Below, in pieces: positions 5,330-11,599 of a stretch of DNA of 31,592 nucleotides (within the stretch, counting starts at the first letter, position 1; each line of letters begins with the position of its first letter). The stretch comes from a virus. The DNA is taken from the IMG/VR virus record IMGVR_UViG_3300020180_000087, positions 1 through 31,592 of that record; one strand, given 5' to 3'. The position numbers and the translations under genes were made by a program. Under the pieces are notes generated by a model that was not told where the DNA came from, searched no databases, and was given only the letters and a program-made list of their open reading frames with translations.

Positions 5330-6882
5330 ATATTTTCAAAAACATCATCTGTAATGGCTAGTTTCTTAGGAGTAAGCCCCACATAATATCTTTCATTTTG
5401 CACTCGAACTTGCTCAATTTTCCCTGTCTCTCTTGCGAATCTTTTTAATTCTTTTTTGAAGTTGAACTCTGATTTTGGAAATACGCCCTTACGCTGACAG
5501 AACCAACGATAGCCAGTGCCGACATTATTTTTAACATCATATTCGCCATATAATTCAGTTGGGTCATTATTTTTTGTGTACGCTTTATCAAAGGTATATT
5601 CCATTTCAAGGAAGGCGTAGACCGAATTACTTTGATGAGTATTGTCGCTCATGTCTTCGGCACTTTCTTCGTTTATACTGAACATCTTGCTTTCTTTAAG
5701 TATTTTCGCTCCAGCAATCGCCCAATTTAAAATACCAGTTCCTTCTTTTCCAAGAAGAATCTCATCGTACCTGTCGATACGATCTTTTTCAGGAATATGG
5801 TAGCTGAAGGGAATCGAGATCATCCGGTGTTTCATACCTTGCGATTCTTTAAACACAGGCAAATCGTTACAAGCAATTATAAATTTAGCTTTTACAACAT
5901 GCAAAAAACTTGTTTTGAATTTAGGGTCAATTTCTACAACACCCTCAGACGACATTGAAGTAAGCCGGGATGAATCAACATATTTCGAGGAGACTTCATC
6001 AGAAAAGTTTAATTGCTTACCTAGGAGTGACATGAGGATCGATGATTTTTCTCCAGCGATTTGGGCTAATGAAAGTGTAGATACATTTCCCCAACCAATA
6101 AGACCGCAAAGAATCTTAGCGGTAGTTGATTTTCCATTCCTTGCAATATCACCGTAAAGATAGAACACTTTGTGCTTCGGGTTGCCGGATAGTATACAAT
6201 ACCCAAACATTTCTTGGATCATCTGAGTTGCGGAGAGAGTCTGGTTTGAAACAGTTTGTATAAATTCCTCAAACAAAGGACATTCTACGCCTGGTTCGAA
6301 TGGGAAAGGAGTCTGACTTGTAGAAAAATAATCGGGTGTGTGTGGGAGTAGGGCGAACGTCTCCACATCCAAAAGCCCATTCTTTAAGTTCAGGTACCAT
6401 TTTGCACGGTAGATATCAGAGTCTTTAAAATTTCTTTTTGGTGTTCTTGAGAGTAACGCTTCGATTCTCGTTATTGTATCAAGTACTTTCCTTTTAGATG
6501 TTCGATAATCGAACAGGGCGTAACAAGCCATAAGCTCATCAACTCGGTTGTACATGTCTTTGTCAGAAACAGCGACGTACACACCGTTTATATATTCATG
6601 AAAAAATATGTTGTCTCCGTATCGTAAAGTTACGACGTGCGGATTTTCTTCAATAAATTTTGAGTCGAGATGGTTATAGACTATCTCCTGCTCGTCTTTA
6701 CTAGAAACAAGGGCCGATGAAATTGCTTTTGATTTTCTTGTTGTCTCAAAATATCTGTCAATTTCTTCTTTGGTTATTTCGTATTCCAAAACAAGATCAT
6801 AAATAACGTTTGCGGGTGTATTTCTTGAAAGTAGGTAGCTCGCTTTTGTGTAAAATTTATTTTTTGGTTTGAGTTTCGTCAT
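5326..6882 (-). CDS. D5/P4-type superfamily 3 replicative helicase
   Basis: A 518-aa protein with the C-terminal architecture of phage/plasmid primases (D5_N plus SF3 helicase). NLKNGLLDVET (165-175) is the typical D5_N signature. Walker A is GDIARNGKST (244-253), Walker B LNFSDEV (291-297), the sensor Asn lies in IIACND (335-340), and HRMISIPF (352-359) is the arginine-containing motif of the family. SF3 proteins form hexamers that open origin DNA and unwind the fork. In satellite phage P4 the primase and helicase are one chain; here the primase is the adjacent gene with a 4-bp ATGA overlap, a split version. It is a good candidate to recognise the repeat array upstream. Confidence 0.88.
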   Translation of the reverse strand: MTKLKPKNKFYTKASYLLSRNTPANVIYDLVLEYEITKEEIDRYFETTRKSKAISSALVSSKDEQEIVYNHLDSKFIEENPHVVTLRYGDNIFFHEYINGVYVAVSDKDMYNRVDELMACYALFDYRTSKRKVLDTITRIEALLSRTPKRNFKDSDIYRAKWYLNLKNGLLDVETFALLPHTPDYFSTSQTPFPFEPGVECPLFEEFIQTVSNQTLSATQMIQEMFGYCILSGNPKHKVFYLYGDIARNGKSTTAKILCGLIGWGNVSTLSLAQIAGEKSSILMSLLGKQLNFSDEVSSKYVDSSRLTSMSSEGVVEIDPKFKTSFLHVVKAKFIIACNDLPVFKESQGMKHRMISIPFSYHIPEKDRIDRYDEILLGKEGTGILNWAIAGAKILKESKMFSINEESAEDMSDNTHQSNSVYAFLEMEYTFDKAYTKNNDPTELYGEYDVKNNVGTGYRWFCQRKGVFPKSEFNFKKELKRFARETGKIEQVRVQNERYYVGLTPKKLAITDDVFENI

Positions 6883-7754
6883 ACTAGTTTATTAACAAGC
6901 CTATAATTCTCAATAACAAGCGTTTTTGCGGCCTCACGATAATTTCCACCGTGGTTAAGCGTGGTGTATAAATTAAACTTCGTATACCCCTTTAATTGTT
7001 TAAGACCATCAACGGAAGTTGTGTAAGGGAAAAACAAGCCGTAATTTTTCCAATTTGTTGAGGCAGATATTCCGTCTTTTTTGCCAGGTCGTCTCCAGTA
7101 TGTAATGTCGCTAGAGCGTCCAAGGCGCGTCCAGCCGAGAGGGATCAGAATATCGTCCCAAGATGCCAGTTCGTTGAATATGTCGCCTGGGCGGCCCATT
7201 TCAGGGTTTTGGCGGGGGGTAAATGGGGTGAAGTCGGTTGATTCTATCTCCGGTTCAAGGGCGTTGAGTATTTCAATCAATAAGTCTTCGGGGATAGGGA
7301 TGAGAGGCGCGTCGTGGACCATCTTATACGTTCCGTTTTTAAAAACTGTCGGCGGAGCAAAGGCTAGGGCGCCGTTTGATTGGATATCAACACCTTTTAA
7401 AATTCCCTTATGTTCTTGCTTCTTATGCTTTGTTGATTTTAAAAGTGGATCGTAAAGCGCGTAAAAATGGTAACCGCCGGAAGGAGTCCTGATTTCCAAG
7501 AAACCACGGTTTAAAAAAGGTGTCGGGTCACCGTCGTTTTTTGTATCAACATCAATGACAATAATGTTTGAAATTTCACCACAAACGATCGCATAATTTT
7601 GAATCGGCGAAGAGAGCCAAGATTGAATCTCTGTTTGCGTTGGTTTTCTCGTTTGAAACTCTGTCCACTTTCTAAATATCTTCTTTTCGGCACATTGTGT
7701 ATTGAAAAAGGAAAATCCTGCCTCTTGGTATCTTTTTATGAAACTGTTTTGCAT
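6879..7754 (-). CDS. Prim-Pol-type primase-polymerase (AEP family)
   Basis: A 291-aa archaeo-eukaryotic primase of the bifunctional primase/polymerase N-terminal type. The metal-binding motif I is IIVIDVDT (Asp 68 and 70), motif II is PSGGYHFY (91-98, with the conserved His), and motif III is GVDIQSNG (121-128). These residues bind metal and nucleotide and support primer and short DNA synthesis. The C-terminal third (about 200-291) holds an extra domain with DDILIPLGWTRLG, as in many phage Prim-Pol proteins. It is first in the minus operon, next to the divergent control region, and overlaps the helicase gene. No other DNA polymerase is in the window. Confidence 0.85.
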   Translation of the reverse strand: MQNSFIKRYQEAGFSFFNTQCAEKKIFRKWTEFQTRKPTQTEIQSWLSSPIQNYAIVCGEISNIIVIDVDTKNDGDPTPFLNRGFLEIRTPSGGYHFYALYDPLLKSTKHKKQEHKGILKGVDIQSNGALAFAPPTVFKNGTYKMVHDAPLIPIPEDLLIEILNALEPEIESTDFTPFTPRQNPEMGRPGDIFNELASWDDILIPLGWTRLGRSSDITYWRRPGKKDGISASTNWKNYGLFFPYTTSVDGLKQLKGYTKFNLYTTLNHGGNYREAAKTLVIENYRLVNKLV

Positions 7755-7787
7755 TTTATTTTGTTTTTATTAGTGATCATGGGGTTA

Positions 7788-7814
7788 ATTATACCGTAAA
7801 AAAAAAGAAAACAA
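7788..7814 (-). promoter_or_regulatory. Candidate promoter of the primase operon
   Basis: On the minus strand a perfect -10 TATAAT (7793-7788) precedes the primase ATG (7754) by about 33 nt. The -35 is weak: TTGTTT at 7814-7809 with a short 15-bp spacer, or CATTGT at 7816-7811 with 17 bp. The spacer is almost all T on this strand. Confidence 0.45.
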
Positions 7815-7820
7815 TGTCCC

Positions 7821-7849
7821 TTGTCCACACCAGAAAAGATTGATAAAAT
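7821..7849 (+). promoter_or_regulatory. Candidate rightward promoter before a terminator
   Basis: TTGTCC (7821-7826), a 17-bp spacer and TAAAAT (7844-7849) form a plausible sigma70-type promoter reading right, back-to-back with the primase promoter. No convincing ORF follows. The transcript would meet the terminator at 7889-7933 after roughly 78 nt. Confidence 0.4.
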
Positions 7850-7888
7850 GTTTAGGCATAAAAATTTGTTTTTTTATGTGATCCCAAC

Positions 7889-7933
7889 AAACACCCTACT
7901 TTGCCTAGCTTTGCTAGGTAGAGGGGTGTTTTT
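7889..7933 (+). terminator. Two-part terminator hairpin in the divergent control region
   Basis: AAACACCC (7889-7896) pairs with GGGTGTTT (7924-7931), and an inner CCTAGC (7904-7909) pairs with GCTAGG (7913-7918) around a TTT loop; TTTTT follows at 7929-7933. Because no gene precedes it on the plus strand, it either ends a short leader/sRNA started at about 7856 or acts as an early attenuator. The reverse strand also has a short T-rich run, so it may work both ways. Confidence 0.6.
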
Positions 7934-7956
7934 GGTATGTGTGCCAAGTAAGCCAT

Positions 7957-8276
7957 CTCTGCCAGATGCTTTTTTTTTATCTGGCAGAAAAAATATGGCT
8001 AACAATATAGGCGGTTTCCCATTCTGCCAGCTCTGCCAGATAAAATTAAAAGTTTATTTATATATATATATACCCCTCTCCCCCTATAAAGGGGGGTATA
8101 TATAACCCTTCTATATAGGGTTTCAGAAATGGATTTTTTATCTGGCAATCTGGCAGAATGACAAAATATGGCTAAGATTAGCGTTATTTGCTCTGCCAGA
8201 TGCTTTTTTTCATCTGGCAGAGCATCTGGCAGAATGACAAAATATGGCTAACAATATAAAATCGTCATCTGGCAGA
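7957..8276. repeat. TCTGGCAGA iteron/hairpin array: candidate origin or operator cluster
   Basis: The 9-mer TCTGGCAGA or its complement occurs eight times (7958-7966, 7980-7988, 8032-8040, 8149-8157, 8192-8200, 8213-8221, 8225-8233, 8268-8276), with partial copies at 8023-8030 and 8141-8147. Opposed pairs make two near-identical hairpins with 10-bp stems and T-rich loops (7958-7988 and 8192-8221). A 28-nt unit is repeated exactly at 8148-8175 and 8224-8251, ending in AAATATGGCTAA, with a shorter relative at 7979-8009. The array sits beside the Prim-Pol/D5 operon and surrounds an AT-rich tract. Known P4-like origins use such iterons, so an origin is my first guess; a repressor operator is the alternative. 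Confidence 0.7.
8065..8122. other. AT-rich tract with perfect 12-bp inverted repeat
   Basis: TATATATACCCC (8065-8076) is exactly repeated in inverse at 8093-8104, with C/G runs between, and a second small hairpin AACCC/GGGTT follows (8104-8108 and 8118-8122). The flank is a run of alternating TA. It lies in the middle of the repeat array. An easily melted origin segment or a strong transcript hairpin are both possible; there is no T-tract making it a clear terminator. Confidence 0.45.
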
Positions 8277-8331
8277 TTTTCCGCTTTATCCCCTTGTGGA
8301 CAACAAATCACCTCATTATCCCCCTATGAGC

Positions 8332-8337
8332 TATAAT
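8332..8337 (+). promoter_or_regulatory. Perfect -10 box seven nt before the first rightward gene
   Basis: TATAAT lies so that transcription would begin at or next to the ATG at 8345, implying a leaderless mRNA. No good -35 is seen at 16-18 bp spacing, so an activator or a phage-modified polymerase may be needed. The last TCTGGCAGA copy ends about 55 bp upstream. Confidence 0.4.
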
Positions 8338-8344
8338 ATAAGTA

Positions 8345-8524
8345 ATGCGTAAAATATGCCGTGAGTGGCTAAGAAGAGATGACGAGTCTAAGGGCTGTTG
8401 TGATTTTCCTACGGTCGCACACCCTAATCCTAAACTTAAAGAACCACTCTGCACCAATCCGAAATGTTGCAGGTATTATATTTGTATTTGTGGTAAACTT
8501 TTTGGGACACATGATATTCTTTAG
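8345..8524 (+). CDS. 59-aa Cys-rich putative zinc-binding protein
   Basis: A short ORF starting MRKICREWLRRDDESKGCCD. It contains eight cysteines (residues 5, 18, 19, 36, 41, 42, 47, 49) and one His in the middle, arranged in pairs (CTNPKCC and CICGK) suited to one or two zinc sites. It is the first gene of the long rightward operon, directly after a perfect -10 box, and its end overlaps the next gene's start (ATG at 8511). Small zinc proteins at the head of phage operons are often regulators or host-takeover factors, but here this is only position-based inference. I do not recognise the family. Confidence 0.5.
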   Translation: MRKICREWLRRDDESKGCCDFPTVAHPNPKLKEPLCTNPKCCRYYICICGKLFGTHDIL

Positions 8525-8711
8525 TTTTGGAATTGTTATTGGACTTCTTCTCGCAATCCTTGTGGTGCTGGTGAGTGTGTATGTGCTACTCAAACAAAAG
8601 AAAGCTATTGAGAGAAAAATCAATCAGGTTGAATCGGTGCTTAAACCTAAAGGCTCGATTCTTGAACCACAGTTGGAGGAATTAGAAACTTGGATAAATA
8701 ATTTAAAATGA
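8511..8711 (+). CDS. 66-aa membrane protein with C-terminal coiled coil
   Basis: I place the start at the ATG 8511 (MIFFSFGIVIGLLLAILVVL) rather than upstream, because the upstream part of this frame overlaps the Cys-rich gene in another frame. Residues about 2-25 form one strong membrane helix. The rest (KQKKAIERKINQVESVLKPKG and LEPQLEELETWINNL) is charged and helical. It overlaps the GroES-like gene start by 4 bp (ATGA). The plan resembles small phage membrane-anchored helical proteins; no lysis motif is visible and the real lysis genes seem to be at the right end. Confidence 0.55.
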   Translation: MIFFSFGIVIGLLLAILVVLVSVYVLLKQKKAIERKINQVESVLKPKGSILEPQLEELETWINNLK

Positions 8712-8962
8712 TACAGCCGTTAAATAATTATGTTTTAGTTGAGATCTCTAAGTTGGAGAAAACAAAGAGTGGTATTCTTTTAGCTACGGACAATGACGCA
8801 CGACTAGAGAAAGGAGAAGTCATAGCCCTTGATCCACAAGTAGATATTGTTAAAAAGGGGGATTTGATTTATCTCAAGTTATACGCGCTGAGTTCGGTTG
8901 AGATTGATGATAGGGAATATCACTTTATTAAGTCGGAGGATATACTAGGAGTAGAAAAATAA
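8708..8962 (+). CDS. GroES-like co-chaperonin
   Basis: An 84-aa protein aligning with Cpn10/GroES through its length. IQPLNNYVLVEISKLEKTKSG matches the RPLxDRVxV entry strand, GILLA (22-26) corresponds to the mobile-loop hydrophobic tripeptide that docks on GroEL, KGEVIALD (35-42) matches the GEVxAVG strand, KKGDLIYL (49-56) the VGD strand, and HFIKSEDILGV (72-82) the final SExDILAI strand. It is slightly shorter than GroES (about 97 aa) and lacks the long roof loop. Phage versions such as T4 gp31 replace host GroES to help fold the major capsid protein. It is co-transcribed with the packaging and capsid genes. Confidence 0.8.
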   Translation: MIQPLNNYVLVEISKLEKTKSGILLATDNDARLEKGEVIALDPQVDIVKKGDLIYLKLYALSSVEIDDREYHFIKSEDILGVEK

Positions 8963-9183
8963 TGCACCATCACGATTATGCTGTTGTTTCTACGAATAAC
9001 AATGGGCAAGTTGAGGTATGTAAGGAGTGTAAGCATCGCTTGGTTATCAAAAAGGATAAGAATGGTAGAATAGATAACAGTGAATATGTGAAGACGCACG
9101 TTAGGGACACCGCACAACCCAGTGGCGCAACAGCAAGAATTTTTAATAAATATTATGGAGCAAGTAAAAACAAAAGAAGTTAA
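8962..9183 (+). CDS. 73-aa basic protein with CxxC knuckle
   Basis: A small protein starting MHHHDYAVVSTNNNGQVEVC. A CKEC pair (residues 20-23), together with the N-terminal His residues, could bind one metal ion. A strand-turn-strand HRLVIKKDKNGRIDN follows, and the C-terminus is basic (FNKYYGASKNKRS). It starts on the last base of the GroES-like stop codon (TAATG) and overlaps the following gene. Small one-knuckle proteins before phage terminase genes can be HNH-like or DNA-binding, but the HNH residues are missing. Function unknown. Confidence 0.5.
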   Translation: MHHHDYAVVSTNNNGQVEVCKECKHRLVIKKDKNGRIDNSEYVKTHVRDTAQPSGATARIFNKYYGASKNKRS

Positions 9184-9313
9184 TGGAGAAACTCTGTACG
9201 CTGTGAAGCCCCCGGAGGGGCGACGCATGTTGCCTCTTGGCTATTTTAAAACAGAGGCAGAAGCTATCGAGGCGACGCGAAGTTATAAGGAGGCTAATCA
9301 TATTGAGTGGTAA
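9155..9313 (+). CDS. 52-aa hypothetical protein
   Basis: I start at ATG 9155; an in-frame GTG at 9122 would lengthen it but lie deeper in the upstream gene. The product begins MEQVKTKEVNGETLYAVKPP and carries RMLPLGYFKTEAEAIEATRSYKEANH. The strand plus a helix starting with T-E-A-E-A is the pattern of small domains such as AP2-like or phage DNA-binding modules, in which a residue string is folded against one helix. The stop lies 3 nt before the small-terminase ATG. Role not known. Confidence 0.5.
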   Translation: MEQVKTKEVNGETLYAVKPPEGRRMLPLGYFKTEAEAIEATRSYKEANHIEW

Positions 9314-9316
9314 ATA

Positions 9317-9742
9317 ATGTCGACGGAGCTTCAAAAAAATCTAGCTAGACAAATAGTCAAAAATTTGAAACGTGAAAAGCCACAGAATAAACGTGAGCTT
9401 CTTGTTTCCTCTGGCTACGCTTTGAAATCTGCTATGTCGGTTCCACAAAAAATAATTGAACAGATTGGAGTTGTTGAAGCTCTTAATGAACTTGGTTTTT
9501 CCGAACAGGGTGCGAAGAGCGTTGTACAAGAAATTATGTACAACCCTGAAACTGATCCAAACGCTCGACTAAAAGCGACTGACCAAGTGTTTAAGGTTGA
9601 GGGTTCATACGCGCCAGAGAAAACAAGTGCATTAAATCTCATTGTGGAAGCTCGTTTGACTGACAATATTGAATTAAAGGCACTTGATGAGGAATACATG
9701 AGGCGTACTAGGGAAATTTATGCTAAAGGAAAACCAGACTAA
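9317..9742 (+). CDS. terS: Terminase small subunit (candidate)
   Basis: A 141-aa helical protein directly upstream of and overlapping the large terminase by 23 bp, the usual position. It opens with a helical segment, RELLVSSGYALKSAMSVPQKIIEQ, resembling the helix-turn-helix of small terminases that recognise the packaging site. DPNARLKATDQVFKVEGSYAPEKTS (positions about 88-112) is typical of phage small subunits, where a helix of the oligomerisation domain is followed by a flexible tail. The C-terminus (ALDEEYMRRTREIYAKGKPD) probably contacts the large subunit. Small terminases diverge strongly, so the name is based on pattern and place. Confidence 0.7.
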   Translation: MSTELQKNLARQIVKNLKREKPQNKRELLVSSGYALKSAMSVPQKIIEQIGVVEALNELGFSEQGAKSVVQEIMYNPETDPNARLKATDQVFKVEGSYAPEKTSALNLIVEARLTDNIELKALDEEYMRRTREIYAKGKPD

Positions 9743-11306
9743 TATTATAAAGTGGTTAAGAGATCATAATATAAAAAATGAAGGTGGAGTGTCGTTAGAC
9801 TTTTATGACCACTTGTTTCTATATGATATTTACGCAGATCAATCTCCGAAGTTAGTTTGCTATAAGGCGGCTCAGATTGGATTTTCTACGATGGCGATTC
9901 TAAAATCTTTGTGGCTCGCGAAGCATAAACATTTTGATTGCGTGTACACAATGCCAACAGCGAATGATGTTAAGGATTTCGTAGGTGGAAAGGTTAATCG
10001 CATTATAAATCAAAACCCTGTATTATTAGAGTATGTCAAGGATAAAGACTCAGTTGAACAAAAACAAGTCGGTGACAACATTATCTACTACCGAGGCACG
10101 TGGACAGAAAAAGCGGCTATCGCAGTCTCCAGTGACCTCAATATTCACGACGAAGAAGACCGTTCGAAACAAAGCGTTATCCAACAATATGCTTCCCGAC
10201 TCCAACACTCTAAATACAAATGGGAGTGGCATTTCTCGAATCCTTCTGTTGAAGGGAATGGAGTATCTCGGTATTGGAATAAAAGTGACCAAAAGCATTG
10301 GTTCATCAAATGTGGCGGTTGTGACAAGGAACAATTCCTTTCGTGGCCTAAAAGTATCAATATTGAACGAAGAGAGTTTGTTTGTAAGGAGTGTGGCAAA
10401 GGGTTATCACGAGAGGAGCGAAGAGTTGGTCGGTGGATTCAAAAGTATAAGAATCGTGAGTTCTCCGGCTACTGGATAAGTTTACTAATGGCTCCGTGGG
10501 TAACGGCCGATGAAATAATAAATTATCATGAAACAAAATCAGCAGAATACTTTGCAAACTTTGTCCTCGGTCTACCGTATGTTGGCGAAGGAAACCAAGT
10601 CACTCCTGATATTATTTATAGGAATTGTAATAGCGATACTAATAATCAGGAGCGAGTCGTCATCGGTTGCGATAGTGGACTCAAAAAACATTATGTGCTC
10701 GGCAACAAAGATGGATTGTTCTACGCGGGAGTAACGCATACGTGGGAAACTATAGAAAAGCTCTTGGGGCAGTATGAAAGGTCAATAGCAGTCATTGACG
10801 CATTACCAGACCTCACAGAACCTCGCCGGTTGCGTGAGAAGTATCCGGGTCGAGTATTCCTATGTCACTACGCTAGAGATCGCAAAACCTATCAGATTAT
10901 TCGCTGGGGTTCAGGGCTCGAAGCTGGCAACGTAACAGTAGACCGTAATCGAGGCTTGCAAATGGTCATTGATGATTTTGCTAATAAGAAAATTCCACTT
11001 CAAGGTACGCAGGACGACTGGGAGGAATTTGAAAGTCATTTTGCTACACTTTATAAGGTTACAGAGTTAGACACGCTTGGTGTGCCACAAGCTAGGTGGG
11101 AAACCTCGAACGGTATGGATCATTTCGCACATGCAAGTTTGTACTGGCGCGTCGGCATGGACAAATTCCGCAACGATGGTGGTAAGATATTCACTGGTGA
11201 GCCAAACGAGTATCGTGTATCAAGTCCTATCGTGAGTGATTCGATGCCTTACAAGCCAAAGTTTGATTTACCAGAACGTGAGTTAGAAGATTGGAGAACA
11301 GTATGA
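9720..11306 (+). CDS. terL: Terminase large subunit, GpA-like
   Basis: A 528-aa packaging motor of the lambda-gpA type. The ATPase domain shows a deviant Walker A, KAAQIGFST (49-57), and Walker B with VSSDLNIHDEED (136-147, with the catalytic acidic residues). A zinc ribbon typical of GpA proteins is present with CGGC (198-201) and CKEC (222-225). The RNase H-like nuclease domain includes VVIGCDSG (Asp 318), VIDALPD (Asp 360) and MDHFAHA near the C-terminus. The enzyme cuts concatemeric DNA and pumps it through the portal. It lies between the small subunit and the portal gene. No Walker A Lys-Thr is seen in the usual GK[ST] form, as is often true for gpA relatives. Confidence 0.9.
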   Translation: MLKENQTNIIKWLRDHNIKNEGGVSLDFYDHLFLYDIYADQSPKLVCYKAAQIGFSTMAILKSLWLAKHKHFDCVYTMPTANDVKDFVGGKVNRIINQNPVLLEYVKDKDSVEQKQVGDNIIYYRGTWTEKAAIAVSSDLNIHDEEDRSKQSVIQQYASRLQHSKYKWEWHFSNPSVEGNGVSRYWNKSDQKHWFIKCGGCDKEQFLSWPKSINIERREFVCKECGKGLSREERRVGRWIQKYKNREFSGYWISLLMAPWVTADEIINYHETKSAEYFANFVLGLPYVGEGNQVTPDIIYRNCNSDTNNQERVVIGCDSGLKKHYVLGNKDGLFYAGVTHTWETIEKLLGQYERSIAVIDALPDLTEPRRLREKYPGRVFLCHYARDRKTYQIIRWGSGLEAGNVTVDRNRGLQMVIDDFANKKIPLQGTQDDWEEFESHFATLYKVTELDTLGVPQARWETSNGMDHFAHASLYWRVGMDKFRNDGGKIFTGEPNEYRVSSPIVSDSMPYKPKFDLPERELEDWRTV

Positions 11307-11503
11307 ACACAATAATTTTAAATGATGTAGACGCGACGTTGTTTTTGGAGTTTCGCAAAAATCAAGACGCTTTTAAAATACTGTCTGATAATAAAATTTT
11401 CGATACGCAAAGTGGGTCAGTAGTCTTGCATTTCAACCTTGAGGGTCGCCTCGTGAAAGTTGACAGAAACCAAGTATTGTTTTTTGCTAAGCTGTCCCCA
11501 TAG
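11303..11503 (+). CDS. 66-aa hypothetical protein after terL
   Basis: The ATG at 11303 overlaps the terL stop (ATGA), so I prefer it to the in-frame TTG at 11291. The product begins MNTIILNDVDATLFLEFRKN and is a small alpha/beta domain, with a charged helix (LEFRKNQDAFKILSDN) and strands (SGSVVLHFNLEGRLVKVDR). Translation is coupled to terL. Small proteins of this kind are common next to terL in phages but have no established function. It is the last gene before the terminator at 11563-11590. Confidence 0.6.
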   Translation: MNTIILNDVDATLFLEFRKNQDAFKILSDNKIFDTQSGSVVLHFNLEGRLVKVDRNQVLFFAKLSP

Positions 11504-11562
11504 AGTTTGTTGCTTTCTGTGTGATAATGTGAGCGTTAGTTACGCCCTACCAGACAACGGAG

Positions 11563-11590
11563 GCGACCCATTAAAGGGTCGCTATTTTTT
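11563..11590 (+). terminator. Strong rho-independent terminator between terL and portal
   Basis: GCGACCC (11563-11569) and GGGTCGC (11576-11582) form a perfect GC-rich 7-bp stem with a 6-nt loop, followed by TATTTTTT (to 11590). The portal gene begins 10 nt later, so read-through, antitermination or a nearby promoter would be needed to express the structural genes. I see no clear promoter in the 60 bp before it. Confidence 0.75.
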
Positions 11591-11599
11591 ATATATAAA

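Noticed and set aside
7821-8105. 94-aa ORF on the plus strand in the divergent control region
   Set aside because: It needs a TTG start, runs through a clear terminator and the repeat array, and its product is low in structure. The DNA is better explained as regulatory.
7957-8276. CRISPR-like array
   Set aside because: Units are irregular in spacing and orientation with no constant spacer length, and no cas gene is near. The RecB/Cas4-like nuclease at 3818 lacks an obvious Cys cluster.
8369-8623. 84-aa minus-strand ORF opposite the Cys-rich gene
   Set aside because: It is opposite to two overlapping plus-strand genes in a long plus-strand operon and has no start context or family features.
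10033-10479. 148-aa plus-strand ORF inside terL
   Set aside because: It is fully contained in the terminase frame, which has all expected motifs; composition is typical of a shadow frame.
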